From Trichopria drosophilae (taxonomy: Eukaryota; Arthropoda; Insecta; Hymenoptera; Diapriidae): 64,000 bases of DNA. How positions within the stretch are numbered: the stretch's first letter is position 1; each line of letters starts with the position of its first letter. A program made the position numbers and the translations under genes. Where the stretch lies: contig CM059582.1 of the NCBI GenBank assembly GCA_030407085.1, positions 201,112,001 through 201,176,000 on the forward strand, given 5' to 3'. Shown here in pieces: positions 39,666 through 50,850 of this stretch. The notes under the pieces were generated by a model. That model ran no database searches, had not been told where the DNA came from, and worked only from the letters and a program-made list of their open reading frames with translations.

Positions 39666-40053
39666 GCATCTTTTTTCAAACATTTGTACTCCTAAAGTCA
39701 AAAACCCGCCTATACAATTCAGAGATTAATGCACAATTTTGTTGGAAAAAAAATTTCTTGTCAAAGATAGAATTTTTAACTTTTTAGGTCATTATTCATT
39801 TATAAAAAAAAATGAAAGACGCACTTTTACAGGTTATGTTTGCAAACAATGGTTTCAGTTATAACCTGTCAAAATAACTAAAATAGTTACACTCACACAC
39901 TAATATATATCATAAATATTTTTATTTATTGCGTAATAAGAATAGCCACATAAAGTTCAACCACATAAAAAGAATATTTCGATCAGAGTAACATCTGTTC
40001 ACCTCCTTTCGAACGGCAGGTTCCTTCATACTGGACTGCCGATATATACTGTC

Positions 40054-40079
40054 AGGTTAGGTTAGGTTAGGTTAGGTTT
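40054..40079 (+). repeat. Interstitial TTAGG array (five units)
   Basis: Five consecutive AGGTT/TTAGG units occur between GTC and TAAAG. TTAGG is the ancestral insect telomere unit, so this is either a chance microsatellite, a telomere-repair scar, or an insertion target of a telomere-associated element. It is the best single hint that the host is an insect. Confidence 0.9.
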
Positions 40080-40424
40080 AAAGTCTACAGTGCTGCGCAC
40101 ACTGTGTATAGGACAGTGGCTGCGCATAGTTTTCGTATTTCCATTTACGGCAAAGTGACAATCTTTTTGCGGGAAACTGATTGTCCTGCCGTGGATATGT
40201 CTCTTGCTGGAAATATATAATCGTTTTGCGGCAAGTGGATTCCCTTCAAATAGATTTTCCTCTTACGGCGAGAAAATATCCGATTGCTCATATATCAAGC
40301 GGATTATCCATTTGCAGCAACTGGATTCTACTTGCGGAAAGAGGACTGTTTTTAGAGTGAATCATATTTAGGTCCAAGTGGCTTCGATAGATATGTTACA
40401 ACAATGTAGTGTTTCTTATATGTA

Positions 40425-41350
40425 TGAAAATTGAAAATGAGCATTTTCAAAACTTCCACCCCGACAACAGGCCAGCCGAAGTATTAATAAATAAAAGTTG
40501 CCAAACACTTACTTCATGCACTTGTATTGTAATAGACCATTCGATGTACATTATATGTTTACTGTGTTTTACTAATTACTGTCTGTATAATTATGATCTT
40601 ATATATACAATATATATACCATACATACAAGTCGTCAAAGATATCTTGAAAGTGTCGAAAAGATCTCTGACGGATAACTTTTAGATATCTATAAGACATC
40701 TTTTAGATATATCGAAATAGTTATTTTCGTATCAAGAGCATAAAAGAACTTATACGCCCGTAGGTGATCACCCGGGGGGCTGGCGAAGACTACCCCTGGG
40801 GGGTAGGGGGTCGAAACGTCGAAATTTGATGAAAAACTATAGGGTCATTTTTTTCCGGGGTGACCAAATTCAATACTTTTTCATACAATAGTCATAAGCA
40901 TTTTAAACCAGTTTTTATGGCATTATCGTTGACTTTAGGAAGAAAACACATACAAGCTTTTTTGTAGAGAATTTCATGCTCTATCTTTTTTGTTTGAAAC
41001 ATTTTTTAATAAAATTTGTATTTTTCAAAATAAATGCAAAAAACTACGAAGAAACTTAATTGGGGCTAATGTTTTTTAGTAATGGACGGATGGATCTGTG
41101 TCAAAATCTAATCAGATCTAAGTTATGCCAAGACACGTTTTTTTTAAAAAAAATTATGTCATTACGGTTATCCGTACGCGAGTTATCGCGAGACAAAAAA
41201 AAAACGGGACGTACGTACGTACAAGATCACGGACACACATTTTTTTATTGTTGAATTGGGGTCCCTAGGGTTTGGAACGTCGACATTTGATGAAAAACTA
41301 TAGGGTAATTTTCATACCCGAAGTGACCAAATTCAATTAAGTAAAAATTC
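40425..41350 (-). repeat. Unnamed repeat family X, copy 1
   Basis: The stretch AAAATTGAAAATGAGCATTT and TTCAAAACTTC at 40425-40455 recurs at about 56797 and, inverted, near 58005. Read on the minus strand, 41345-40900 matches 57210-57650: CTATAGTTTTTCATCAAATG, a GT-rich microsatellite, CGATAACTCGCG, AACTTAGATCTGATTAG, GAATTCTCTACAAAAAAG and AACGATAATGCC-TAAAAA. The TGATGAAAAACTATAGGGT block occurs twice in direct orientation (about 40831 and 41287), so two copies may abut. No protein is encoded. Confidence 0.65.
40735..40812 (+). repeat. Dispersed hairpin repeat family H, partial copy 3
   Basis: The copy carries GAGCATAAAAGAACTTATAC then GCCCGTAGGTGATCA and GGCGAAGACTA, parallel to 11581-11640 but with a decayed hairpin. 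It sits at the inner side of the family X copy. Confidence 0.45.
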
Positions 41351-42249
41351 CATCTTTGACAAAAAATGTTTGCCCAAAAAATGTGAACTAACCTCTGAAT
41401 TGTACAGACGAGTGTCTTACAATGGAGAAAAGTTTATTTTGAATACCTTCGGCCACTTTAAAGAAATTATCATATTCTTAAATCTAGAGCGACATTTTTA
41501 GATTCAATGTTTTCTTTACCAAAAATTCTCATATCTGATTTTTTCACCATACACAGAGACCTTTACATTTTTTTTTTCAAATGTTCAAATGATCTTTTTT
41601 TTTACGATAATAATTAATATTGAAATATTCACTTAATATCCTCCCTCATGCTTTTTGAAGTATATAGTTGAAAATAACTATTGTCGGTTGCGGTGAAATT
41701 ATGTTAGGAACCATACCTGACTGTACCTATGTAAACATTTTGCAAATGTTTAAAATGCTTAATCCTTAGATGCAAATATTATAATTTCGCAACAAACGAA
41801 AATTTCTTGAAGGTCCATTTAAATTCATTTCCTGTATCACTTCTGAATTCGTTTTCTTAGCTCCTGCAATTAATTTCAGTGAGCAAATTGTATTTCAATG
41901 ATTTTGAATGGTTAATAGCTCATAAAAAGTTGTTCGTTTTAATGATTTCGAATGAGAAAATCGTGGAATGAAGAAATGATGTCGTTGGATGAATTTCAAT
42001 TGCAATGTCCGAATAGAACAATTTGCAAGTTGAATGAATTTCAATGAACAAATATTTATATTTGCCTCGAATGAATTTGAAATAGTTAATTATGACAGGA
42101 CTACAAATTTAATGATTCTGAATCGAAAAAAAATTAGATGAAAATGTAACAGATATGAATGAAATCGAATCGGTTATTACCAATAGCGAGGTTGGGAGGT
42201 AAATGATTTTAAATGGAAATAAAATATTTAAATGAAACAATCGTACAAT

Positions 42250-42492
42250 AATTGAAATTGGGGATTTTCGGTAGAGACGGTCTGGTTGAACTTTTTTAAA
42301 ATAAACTACTACACTTAGTTTTTTTTTTAACCGTCAACGGTTTCCCGGTATAGTCTCGATTTACCTTGTCACGACTGTCAATAAATTTCTGAAGAGGGCT
42401 GTCATCAACGGCCGAAACGTAAACTAAGTGCAGTAGTTTATTTTAAAAAAGTTCAACCAGACCGTCACTACCGGAAATCCTCAATTTCAATT
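42250..42492. mobile_element. Hairpin MITE, near-perfect ~75-bp inverted ends
   Basis: AATTGAAATTG, then GATTTTCGGTAG, then GACGGTCTGGTTGAACTTTT, then TTTAAAATAAACTACT, then CACTTAGTTT at the left is mirrored at 42420-42492 with only a few mismatches. The spacer of about 95 bp contains GTCACGACTGTCAATAAATT and ACGGCCGAAACGT. With no coding capacity and long ends, this is a foldback or MITE-class element, and one of the youngest in the window to judge by arm identity. Confidence 0.85.
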
Positions 42493-42982
42493 CAATCATT
42501 AGCGGTCGAGAAATCAACATTCAACATCATAATGCGTCAGCATGAAATTTTAATCGTACAATAAATACAAAAAAATTGGTTGTTTAGTCATTTTTTACGA
42601 GGAATTCAAAGATAATAATAAAAATTGTAAAAACAAATTTTTTGACCCAAAATAGTTTTTTCCTCAAAAAGAAATGGAATTTTCTAAAATCCATGCTTAA
42701 ATATTTGAGAAATACATTATTCAGTGCACCAAACTTTTTTTGAAAGTTTTAATTAATTTAGCGAATTTTAATGTATCAAAGAATTTCTTTCTTGAGTAAA
42801 TTTTGACGCGCAAGGCAGTGGTGCTGGAATAAAAAAAAAAGGTAAAATTTTTTTTTTTTAAATTAATTTTTTTAAATCTGTCCGTAATTTAAAAAAAATG
42901 CGTTTTTATGTTCACCCAAATTTAAAAAATGTTTAAATCAATTTAGTAGAGAGTAATAATGAGTTTCTTACATTATCAGCCA

Positions 42983-43310
42983 ATAAGGTAGTAATCTACG
43001 GTTAAAAATCGAAATTAAAAATTACTGAATCGAATTTTCAAAATTTGAGTTTCATAAAAGCAATTCTAACAATTTGTTATGCTCTCTTAAAACAAATCAA
43101 AGAAATTTATCGAGAATTAACCGAGAATTTTCTCCAATATCGAAAAATCATGTATTGCAGAAAATTCTCGGCTCATTAATTGGTTTTGATTCTTTTCAGA
43201 AGACAGTAAACAATGATTAGAATTGCCTTTATGAAGCCTGAATTAGAAAAAAAAGTAGTCAGAACTTTTTAATTTACACGTTTTAGCTTCGATTATTACT
43301 TAATGGTACC
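42983..43310. mobile_element. MITE family S, full-length copy 3
   Basis: The left arm GTAGTAATC, AAAATCGAAATTAAAAA, GTTTCATAAAAGCAATTCTA and CCGAGAATTTTCT is mirrored across a spacer of about 30 bp to 43310, whose reverse complement reads GTAATAATCGAAGC, AGGCTTCATAAAGGCAATTC and CCGAGAATTTTCTGC. The ends are about 145 bp and diverged by about 20%. This copy defines the family; 39.1, 39.5 and 54.9 kb are partial or degenerate copies. Confidence 0.75.
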
Positions 43311-43740
43311 CCTTTAAAGTAGTCTAATCTACCCTAAAAGATTTAATTTAATAAATATAAATTATTCCAGACTATTATAGGTATTCGGCCATATTCACAC
43401 CTTGAAAAACTCCATGAGACTAGAAAATTATTACAATTTAAGTGTTAGCAATAATATTTCCTTTCTATGTGACAAGATGAACCATAATATAATAATAAAT
43501 AATTAGGAAAATTAATATATAAAATTGACAACCTTTAATTAATACAAAATCCAAAAAATTCCAAAGTCAATGAAATTCAAATGAATTTCAATAATATAAA
43601 TTTTAAAACAATAGACAATCATTGCTTACAGCTCTGTTTAATAGATTCCTATTGATATTTAGTAATTAAGAAAACCAATTCAAATCAATTGAGATTCATT
43701 CAAAATCACTCAATGAATTTCAATGAATTTTCCTTTGCTG

Positions 43741-44355
43741 GGTTAGTAACGACCTACACAAATTCTCATTTCACGAAATGTTTTCTTAGTTTTCCATTAG
43801 AAAGCAAAATCATAAATGTTATAAAAATACGGTATGTCTGAAATTTCTAAGTACAAAATAGAAATACACATTAACTATTTCCCATTCCAAAACAAAATAA
43901 CTTCAATAAAATAAATAACATCACAATTCATATTTATGAAATTATTATCCGTTTTGATTTACAAAATGTAAAAATGATATTAAACAAATACCAATAAATA
44001 ATATAGCATCTTTTTCATATACATAAACAAAAAATCATAATATTATCCGTGCGAATGACTTGTGTTTTCAAAATAGACAGTTGTTTACTGTATTGTTGCT
44101 AGAGGTAGACATAACCTGCTATTACTATAGTATATTTTATTCTATATACAATCATTCGAAATCAAGTTTTCCGTACCAGTAATGGTACATAATATTTGGC
44201 AATCTATGAATTTATTTCTCATGTTTTGATGTTTGCATTTAAATTCGAATATAATATTTTCTTTTTATGTAATTATGAATTTACATTTATAAACAACAAT
44301 AAAGTTCTAAAGTTGAATACTTGTGTACGACTGTTGCATAATTTCTAAAGGCATT
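43741..44355. other. AT-rich stretch without a supported feature
   Basis: No frame or repeat structure was recognised. Confidence 0.5.
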
Positions 44356-44562
44356 TCAGAGAGCAGAATAAAAGAAAAGCTCAGAATGAACTCTAAATGT
44401 TATCTGAAAGATGTCAAATAACCCACTTTCTGCGGTTTTTCTGATACGATGTCATTATGACATCTTTATGAGCTCATGTTCAAAAAAACTTCAAAAAGTA
44501 GGTCATCTGAACTCATTCAGAGTTCATTGTGAGCTCTTTTTTATTCTACTGTCTGGGATATG
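44356..44562. mobile_element. Short foldback/MITE element
   Basis: The sequence reads as a single imperfect hairpin. The left half, GAGCAGAATAAAAGAAAAGC, AATGAACTCTAAATG, TCTGAAAGATG and CCCACTTTCTG, is mirrored by the right half, whose reverse complement is AGTAGAATAAAAAAGAGCTC, AATGAACTCTGAATG and CCTACTTTTTGAA. The centre is GATGTCATTATGACATC. No coding frame. Confidence 0.7.
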
Positions 44563-45219
44563 ATTGAATACGATGATGTAAATTTGGACTATATTGATAA
44601 CAGCAAAACACGCATATAATTTGAAGAAATAATAAAAATAAATATCTAACATTTTTTATAGATAATTTTTCGAACATGAACAATATTATTATCAGATTTG
44701 TATGTCTCAATACTAAAACAATACACCTAGAACACAAACACCATTTTTAAAAATACGTACCATGACAGCTTATAACAGAAAAAATTTATTTTTTGAAATA
44801 TTTTTCGAAATTTATTCGGAATAAATTTTTGGCACAGGTATCTTTGGGAATTCTATACGTGCCAATAGCGCAGTAGGAAAGTTGTGCAGCAGTCACCTTC
44901 TTCAGCGTATGTGTAAATTATGTATACGAGCGTTTTCTGACGCCTGCAGGGCATTTTGTTCGCGAAACCGGCAATGGCCATGTAGGTGTCACAATTAATG
45001 CTGTATTACACGTGCAAACACATTGCACTTATTCAGTTCATCTTTTATGCTTTTTTTAATTCAGTTTGTATTCGTTTTGATTTCCTCATTTAATTACACA
45101 ATTTGCGAACTCGTTTTTTATCGTTAATTGAACATTATTTTACGATTATTTATATTTTTTAACAAACATTAATTTTATTTAAATTTAAATAAATTATATT
45201 TTTACTTGTACATATGACA
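44563..45219. other. AT-rich stretch without a supported feature
   Basis: Only a 63-residue chance frame and plain AT-rich DNA are seen, with one CpG-containing patch at about 44930-44990. Confidence 0.5.
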
Positions 45220-45650
45220 ATGATATCCATCTTGTCCGACAATTGGGTATTTTCCCCACTTTAATGATGATTTGTCTATTCGCGGGTCGGCTCTGAGGTG
45301 GAACGGTTCGTACATCACAAACAATACAAGGACAGTTACAATAAATGGACCCACCCAGAGATAGCCCCCCCCCCCTGCCCCAATATTAGTACCACCATCA
45401 GATTCGGCGATCTGTGCCGTAGCGAGCACGTCGCGGGGATTATCCCACCTTTATCCGAGATAAGACCCACGACGTACCGACCACGGGTAAGAACGGTACC
45501 AATAACTGCCGACGGGGGCCCGCAGTGGTCTCAAATTCTTACCTTCGCCCGGCAAGGTTCCCTGGTTATTCCAAACGCTGGACGTAAACAGCGAGAATTG
45601 CATGGACGGGGATTCGAACTAAAACTTACGCCTTAGCCCTTTTCTTTTTT
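45220..45650 (-). repeat. GC-rich island with a box-B-like motif, possible retroelement fragment
   Basis: This abruptly GC-rich block lies between AT-rich DNA and pseudogene A. On the minus strand it begins GCTAAGGCGTAAG, then AGTTCGAATCCCCG (45607-45620), which resembles the RNA polymerase III box B of tRNA-derived SINEs. A C-run sits at 45366-45377. No matching box A or tRNA fold was found. It could be a tRNA-derived SINE or the tail of another retroelement, inserted where the duplication unit A is broken. Overlapping frames (75 and 112 residues) are composition effects. Confidence 0.4.
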
Positions 45651-45689
45651 TTATTCTGGAGTCTTAAACAACGTGGGTCCATGCATTTT

Positions 45690-46653
45690 GTGCTCCATTT
45701 TCATTTCATTTTGTTTTGCATGGACTGGAAGTATTCTATAACACTTACATAGAATGCTGTATGATTTGCACATTTCTTCATCACTCCATACAATGAAAGA
45801 TTGTGAGAAATAATGGTGTTCTTCAATCGCAGCATTACAAGCATGCACTGTTTGTGATACTTGCTTTCCTTTGGTAATGGGTTTCTTTTATCCTTCGTCA
45901 AACTCTTTCGTTTTGAAACAACGCTGGCAAAAGAGTCTTCATGACAGGGAAACCTGCTGTTTTCATTTCTGTGATATGCTCCGCATTGATGATCAATTTT
46001 TCTTCGTCGATTGAACTGATGCCAGAGCATTCCAAGATTTTGAAAAGTCCCGTGACACGCAGAATACCATTCACGCTGCTGCGGGAGACGATGAGCAACT
46101 CCAACAGTTTCTTGCTGCACCAAGACCTCGATGTTATTGCGTAGTCTAAAATTGAGTCCAGGTCCATTCCATTTTGGAAAAAGGTCTCGAAGATTGTCAG
46201 TACTTTTTCACGAAGTAGATCAAATTTCTGGTCTATATATTTTGTGGGTCCAGCAGATATTAAATGTAAAATTCGGATATATTCCGCAACCAGGGTCTCG
46301 ATTGGAATTTCACATTCTTCGTTCTTTATATTCATGTCCGCTCCGTGATGCACGAGAAGGTCGACCAAGTCGGTCTTCAAATCCCTACAAGCGATATGTA
46401 GTGGAGTATTACCTACAGAGTCGACTTCCATATTAACATCATACTGATGCTGCAGGAAGAGTTTGGCCATTTTAATGTCATTCCTTTGAAGAATATCGAC
46501 GAACAATTCGTCATAATCTCCACAAGCTCCTGTCCTTAATAAGGCCCTGACACGTTGCGTATCCTGGGATCTAACTGCATTGGCACGTTCCAAGGCGTAA
46601 CCCAAGGCACGTTCCTCGTTATTTGTTCCAAGGTGGATGATGATTCGCTCTAC
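45690..46653 (-). pseudogene. Ankyrin-repeat gene copy A, inactivated
   Basis: The conceptual protein matches the intact copies B and C over most of their 333 residues, including the canonical ankyrin repeat with GNTPLHIACRDLKTDLVDLL. Four kinds of damage are visible. The start codon (ATG in B and C) reads GTA at 46653-46651, with two in-frame stops just upstream. An 18-bp insertion duplicates GAACGTGCC near the N-terminus and adds six residues. A stop at 45900-45898 is followed by a frameshift. Finally, a 20-bp insertion shifts the C-terminus near 45705, and homology ends near 45690 without the last 30 or so residues. The 235-codon frame left open (45898-46605) has no ATG at its start. It is most likely a dead paralogue; a short product from an internal ATG cannot be excluded. 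Confidence 0.85.
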
Positions 46654-47066
46654 TGTTCACTTTTAGAATTTACTGAAATAAGTAATTTCACTGAAGAATA
46701 GTTGAAACCGTACTTGCAAAGTTTTAAACTGTATGAACACTGAACAGTAACTGACCGAAGTTTTAGGGTCGTAGGTATAGCTATATCGGTTCAGGACTCC
46801 TTGAGTGGTAGAGTGGGGGCCGTAAGTAAGGGGGGATCTTACCTTAAACCAACAGTTGGTGCGGTTTGTGGTTACAGGTAAAAAATTCCTCGTTGTTAAA
46901 TAATAGACCATTATGATGAATAAATCAGTAGTTTTACGTAGGATTCAAGGGAAATAACTAATATGATGTTATTATGCATAATATTGTCCAATTATATTTT
47001 AGATAAATATAATAACATGAGAAATACTGATTAAACGAGACCTCATAATTAATATATATTATTTAT

Positions 47067-47367
47067 TTAAAGGATGTAATGTAGGTCGATTATTAATATA
47101 TAATGAAATAGTAGTTTTCGATACAAGGGCGTATGCGTAAAGAACTTTACACACACACACGTGTGCCGAAATATTGTTTACGTACGGCTTTTTCGTGCGT
47201 AAAGTATAATCGAGTGCGTAAAGTTTACTTTACGCACCGAAAAGACGTACATAAAACATTTTTTTCCGGCTTATGTTCTACAAAATTTTGGTGATTGCCT
47301 CGACGTTTCGGCCGTATGTAAATTCCAGTCTCTCATGACAATTATTAAATGTTGTAAAAATTTTTCA
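47067..47367. mobile_element. 301-bp insertion in unit A with 12-bp target duplication
   Basis: The 12-mer TATATTATTTAT occurs at 47055-47066 and again at 47368-47379, and units B and C have only a single comparable site with no insert. The insert contains TACAAGGGCGTA (shared with repeat family H at 29.95 kb), a CA microsatellite, and the perfect hairpin GTGCGTAAAG-TTTA-CTTTACGCAC (47214-47237). That hairpin is nested in a larger one (ACGTACGGCTTTTTCG facing CGAAAAGACGTAC). GACGTTTCGGCCGTATG follows. A variable-length long target duplication fits retroposition (SINE- or LINE-type) better than a TA-targeting DNA transposon. Confidence 0.8.
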
Positions 47368-48662
47368 TATATTATTTATAAATATGTGCAGAGCGTAGAA
47401 AGCATTAGTTCTGTTTAATTGAATTGAAATGAATTTAAACAACATTTTTTTCTTGCTATTTTTTCCAAAAGTGACTTGTTTTGGAGGAAATGAATTTCAA
47501 ATAATGTAGCTTATGTATTTTTGTTAAATAACTATCAACTTTGTTGAAAAATTACGCCGAACGAAAATATTAATAGAATTTATCAGACGGCATACTACAA
47601 TTTTTTCTGAATATTTCGTAAATTATTTAAAATTTTATAAACCTAGATTACAAATTTATTTCAGTTCAATTAAACAGAACTAGTTCTTTCTATGTACTCA
47701 ATTTTTTCAGAAGTTTTCTGAACAGCTCAAGTAAAAAATATGAAAAATGTCAGTATAATCCCCAATGATTTCTAAGTACTTTTCATTCCTATCACTTTTT
47801 ACGGAAGCTCATTGCTTTTGAATAAGCGCATTCAGAATATTGCAAAGAAATTTTCATGGAAGACGCCATTGTGATTATGCCGTAATGAATTTAAAATATC
47901 TATCAGAGTAAGTTTTTAGTAAAACTATCGGGTCCTCCATTCAAATATCTTTTAAATCATTTATATTCCAATATGGGGGCCAAGAGATGAAATTAATAAG
48001 AAAAAAAAACAAAAATTCGAGTTTTCAAAATATATTTGCTAAAATCACCTATTCCTTGCAATTGTGACAAATTTTGTTCATGGTTTAAAAGGAAATGTCG
48101 GCCGATATATGAAGCAGCTAATAACCAAAAATCTATGTATGAGCTGTGGGCTAAAGTTATTAGTGTAATGCGCGATCGCGATAGATCTTTCTTGTATTAA
48201 ATTGTTTTAGTTTTTGTGATTCAACTTTGTTTCCTTTAGATCAGGCCCTCTATACATGTAAACTCGCTATAAACTAATAGCTAATTCTTATATAATTTAA
48301 ACAAATTTATAATTAAAAATCTCGTTCGCATTTTCTACCAATCAGTTTTCATATATTTTTGCAAAATGCTGTCAAACACAGATTAATTTCGTTGATGCTG
48401 AAACTTCATCCTGCTCCAAACTGTAAATTTTAATATTAAAACGAGGCCGAAAGTGATTTCCATCCAACATGAAAATGGCAATCACATGTTAATATAAATT
48501 CTGCATCCAGTTGAGATTAATTTGTGATGGATTATTAAATTACTGTGAATAAATTATACAAGAACAATTATTACATTATACATTTCTAAAGAAACGTTAG
48601 TTTTCTCAAACTTATGTTATTATCCATGTTGGAAATAATGAGACCAGTTTTAACGCTCAACC

Positions 48663-49419
48663 ACAAATAACCCCACACAGCACAGGGGACTTCCTCAGCA
48701 GCTTCTCAGGACGTCCAAATGTCCGCTTTTATATTCCTGCGTTAACGTGCGCAGGACATCCTCACGACTCAGGACGCCTTAAGGACGTTTATATATTATG
48801 TTTTTGGTCATTTCACTGAATTTTATGGTGTATTTCGCATTGAAAATTGCACTTTTTTGAAAAAAATAGCCTTTAAATTACCCTTTATTTTTTTTAATTG
48901 AAGAAAATTAGGGTTAGGACATTGTCTTTCCGTTTTCTAAATGGCATAATTCGATAGAGTGACCTCGAAAATAGTGGATTATGGCTTTGGCGATTCTTTT
49001 AGGGGCTGAAAATATATAGTAATACGTCGTTGAACATTGACGGACAAAACGGACACTTTGGGACGAAATGGGTTAAGAAGCATTAACTGACTTCCGTTTC
49101 GAAGGAAATATTGAGAATGTTTGAAAACAAAAAGTGATCAATTCTTGTAATAGGATTTGGAATGATCGACGATAGGGAAGTATTCACGGTGATCAACAAA
49201 TAGGATTCAAAGTTAAAAAATTAATACTTGTCATTACTTCTCAATCATTCTTCGTTTGCTGGGATGTTAGTTGTTGCCAAGGTAAAAGTGTAGAAGAACT
49301 GCCTCATCCCAAAAATGAAATGTGCCAGACGTTTTCGATGTATTTCGGAATATTTTAACACGTGTCAAAAATGTTCCTTAAATATATAATCTCGAAAATG
49401 AAAAAAAAAAAGTGTTTTT
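48663..49419. other. Centre between divergent units A and B
   Basis: The part at 48663-48795 is a GC-richer element with repeated AGGACGTCC, CAGGACATCC and AAGGACGTT motifs, probably a short repeat insertion at the junction. The rest is AT-rich with no frame. Confidence 0.5.
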
Positions 49420-50762
49420 AGTTTAGCCCTAGGTAAGGATACCTAAAATCCTATTATGTTACAAAAATACAGCACTGTATTTAGTAAAATTAGAAAAAAG
49501 ACCCTTACTATGCAAAATCCGATATGTTTTCAGGTATAAATCCCTAAAAAATTTAATTCTTACAACGACTAGATATTTTTGACTCCCATCATGCCATGTA
49601 CCTGGTTCCATCGACTGGTAAACAACCGGCAAAAGTGTTTTAAAATGTCTCTTTAATTTCATGTACCCTGAATAATCCTTGAATTTACAGTAGTTGCTTA
49701 TTTTAGTCTAAAAGCGATAATCCTCAAAGTATTTTGTTTTATATGATTGAGCAGTAAAACTGATCACATTATCTGCAATATAGATAATAACTTTGGGTTT
49801 GCGAAAGCTAACGTTTCGTTAGGAATTTATAATGTAAGATTGTTCTTGCATAATTTATTCACAACAATTTAATAATCAATCGGAAATTAATCTCTACTAA
49901 ACGTAGAATTTATATTAACATATGACTGCCATTAGTAATATTATACATAAAAATCTATCGCGATCGCGCATTGTTACACTACTAACCTTAGCCCATCGCT
50001 TGCTAATAGATTTTATCTTTGGCTATTAGCTACTTTATTCACAAATAGCCCGATATTTCGCTTAAAACGGTTAACGCCTGAAATTATATTTTTTATATAT
50101 ACTAATATGTTCCAGATCGTTTTTTTGCATGGTGCTGTCAAAATTGGTCAGAATTCCAACGAATGTGGGTTTTTAGCAAATATATTCAGAAATTTGTAAT
50201 CTTAAGTTTTCAAAATTTTAAATACTTCGTGAAAAATACTGAAAAAATTTTAGTATATTTTCTGATGAAATCTATTGACAATTTTTCGACAGAGTTGACA
50301 GTTTTAGAGAAAAAATACATAAACTTACATTATTTGACATTAATTTAATAGAAAACTAGCAACTTTTGGAAAAAATTAAAAAAAAAACATGTTTTGAATT
50401 ACTCACACAATACAATTTTTTTCACACATTGCAAGTTTTCAAAAATTTAGATTACAAATTTATTTCAATTCAATTAACAGAACTAATGCTTTCGACGTTC
50501 TGCGTATATTTATAAATGATATATGTAAATTTTGAGATCTCGTTTAAATTATATTTCTCATATTATTATATTTATCTAAAATAATTTTACAATATTATAC
50601 ATAACGGTAAATAATAACATCTTATTTTAACAATGCTTATTTTCATGCCATTCCATCCTACATGAAATTACTGATTTGTACAGCATAATGGTCTATTATT
50701 TAACAACGAAGAATTTTTTACCTGAAACCACAAACGGCATGAACTGCCGGTTCAACGTAAGA

Positions 50763-50783
50763 CCCCCCCCCCCCCCCCCCCCC
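50763..50783 (+). repeat. Poly-C run upstream of ankyrin gene B
   Basis: There are 21 consecutive C residues. Unit C has only 7 at the matching place, and unit A lacks the run. The length here puts the upstream ATG at 50688 out of phase with the gene, whereas the equivalent ATG in C is in phase. Homopolymers of this length are prone to assembly error and to true length variation. Confidence 0.9.
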
Positions 50784-50850
50784 GCCCCGTCTCCCTCTCT
50801 TTCTCTTATGGTCCCCACTCAACCACTCAAGGAGTCCTAAACCGATAGCG

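Larger units (their letters stand above)
41870..43740. repeat. Composite repeat flanked by AATTTCAATGA-type subrepeats
   Basis: About 41875-42240 is filled with degenerate AATGAATTTCAATGA and TGATTTTGAATG units. The reverse complement of about 43565-43742 shows the same units (TGATTTTGAATGAATCTC, AATTCATTGAAATTCATTGA). These outer blocks therefore form an imperfect inverted pair around about 1.3 kb that contains two further elements, at 42250-42492 and 42983-43310. The right edge reads TTTGCTGGG. It may be a foldback-type element with later insertions. Confidence 0.5.
45690..48662 (-). repeat. Segmental duplication unit A (ankyrin locus)
   Basis: The minus-strand unit shares gene and upstream sequence with units B and C. 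Shared upstream landmarks are ATAATGGTCTATTATTTAAC before the gene, CTCGTTTAAT, TTTAATTGAATTGAAAT near 47420, GCGCGATCGCGATAGAT near 48172, and a TTATTAAATTACTGTGAATA block near 48530 that also occurs upstream of B. Downstream it breaks off at about 45690, before the end of the coding homology, against the GC island. It carries a unique 301-bp insertion at 47067-47367. Confidence 0.8.

Noticed and set aside
45607..45620. tRNA gene from the GTTCGAATCCC motif
   Set aside because: No cloverleaf can be folded around it and no box A lies at the right distance; at most a SINE-type remnant.
45701..46123. 140-codon minus-strand frame as a separate gene next to pseudogene A
   Set aside because: Its second half is the frameshifted C-terminus of the ankyrin gene and its first half is the wrong phase of the same gene.
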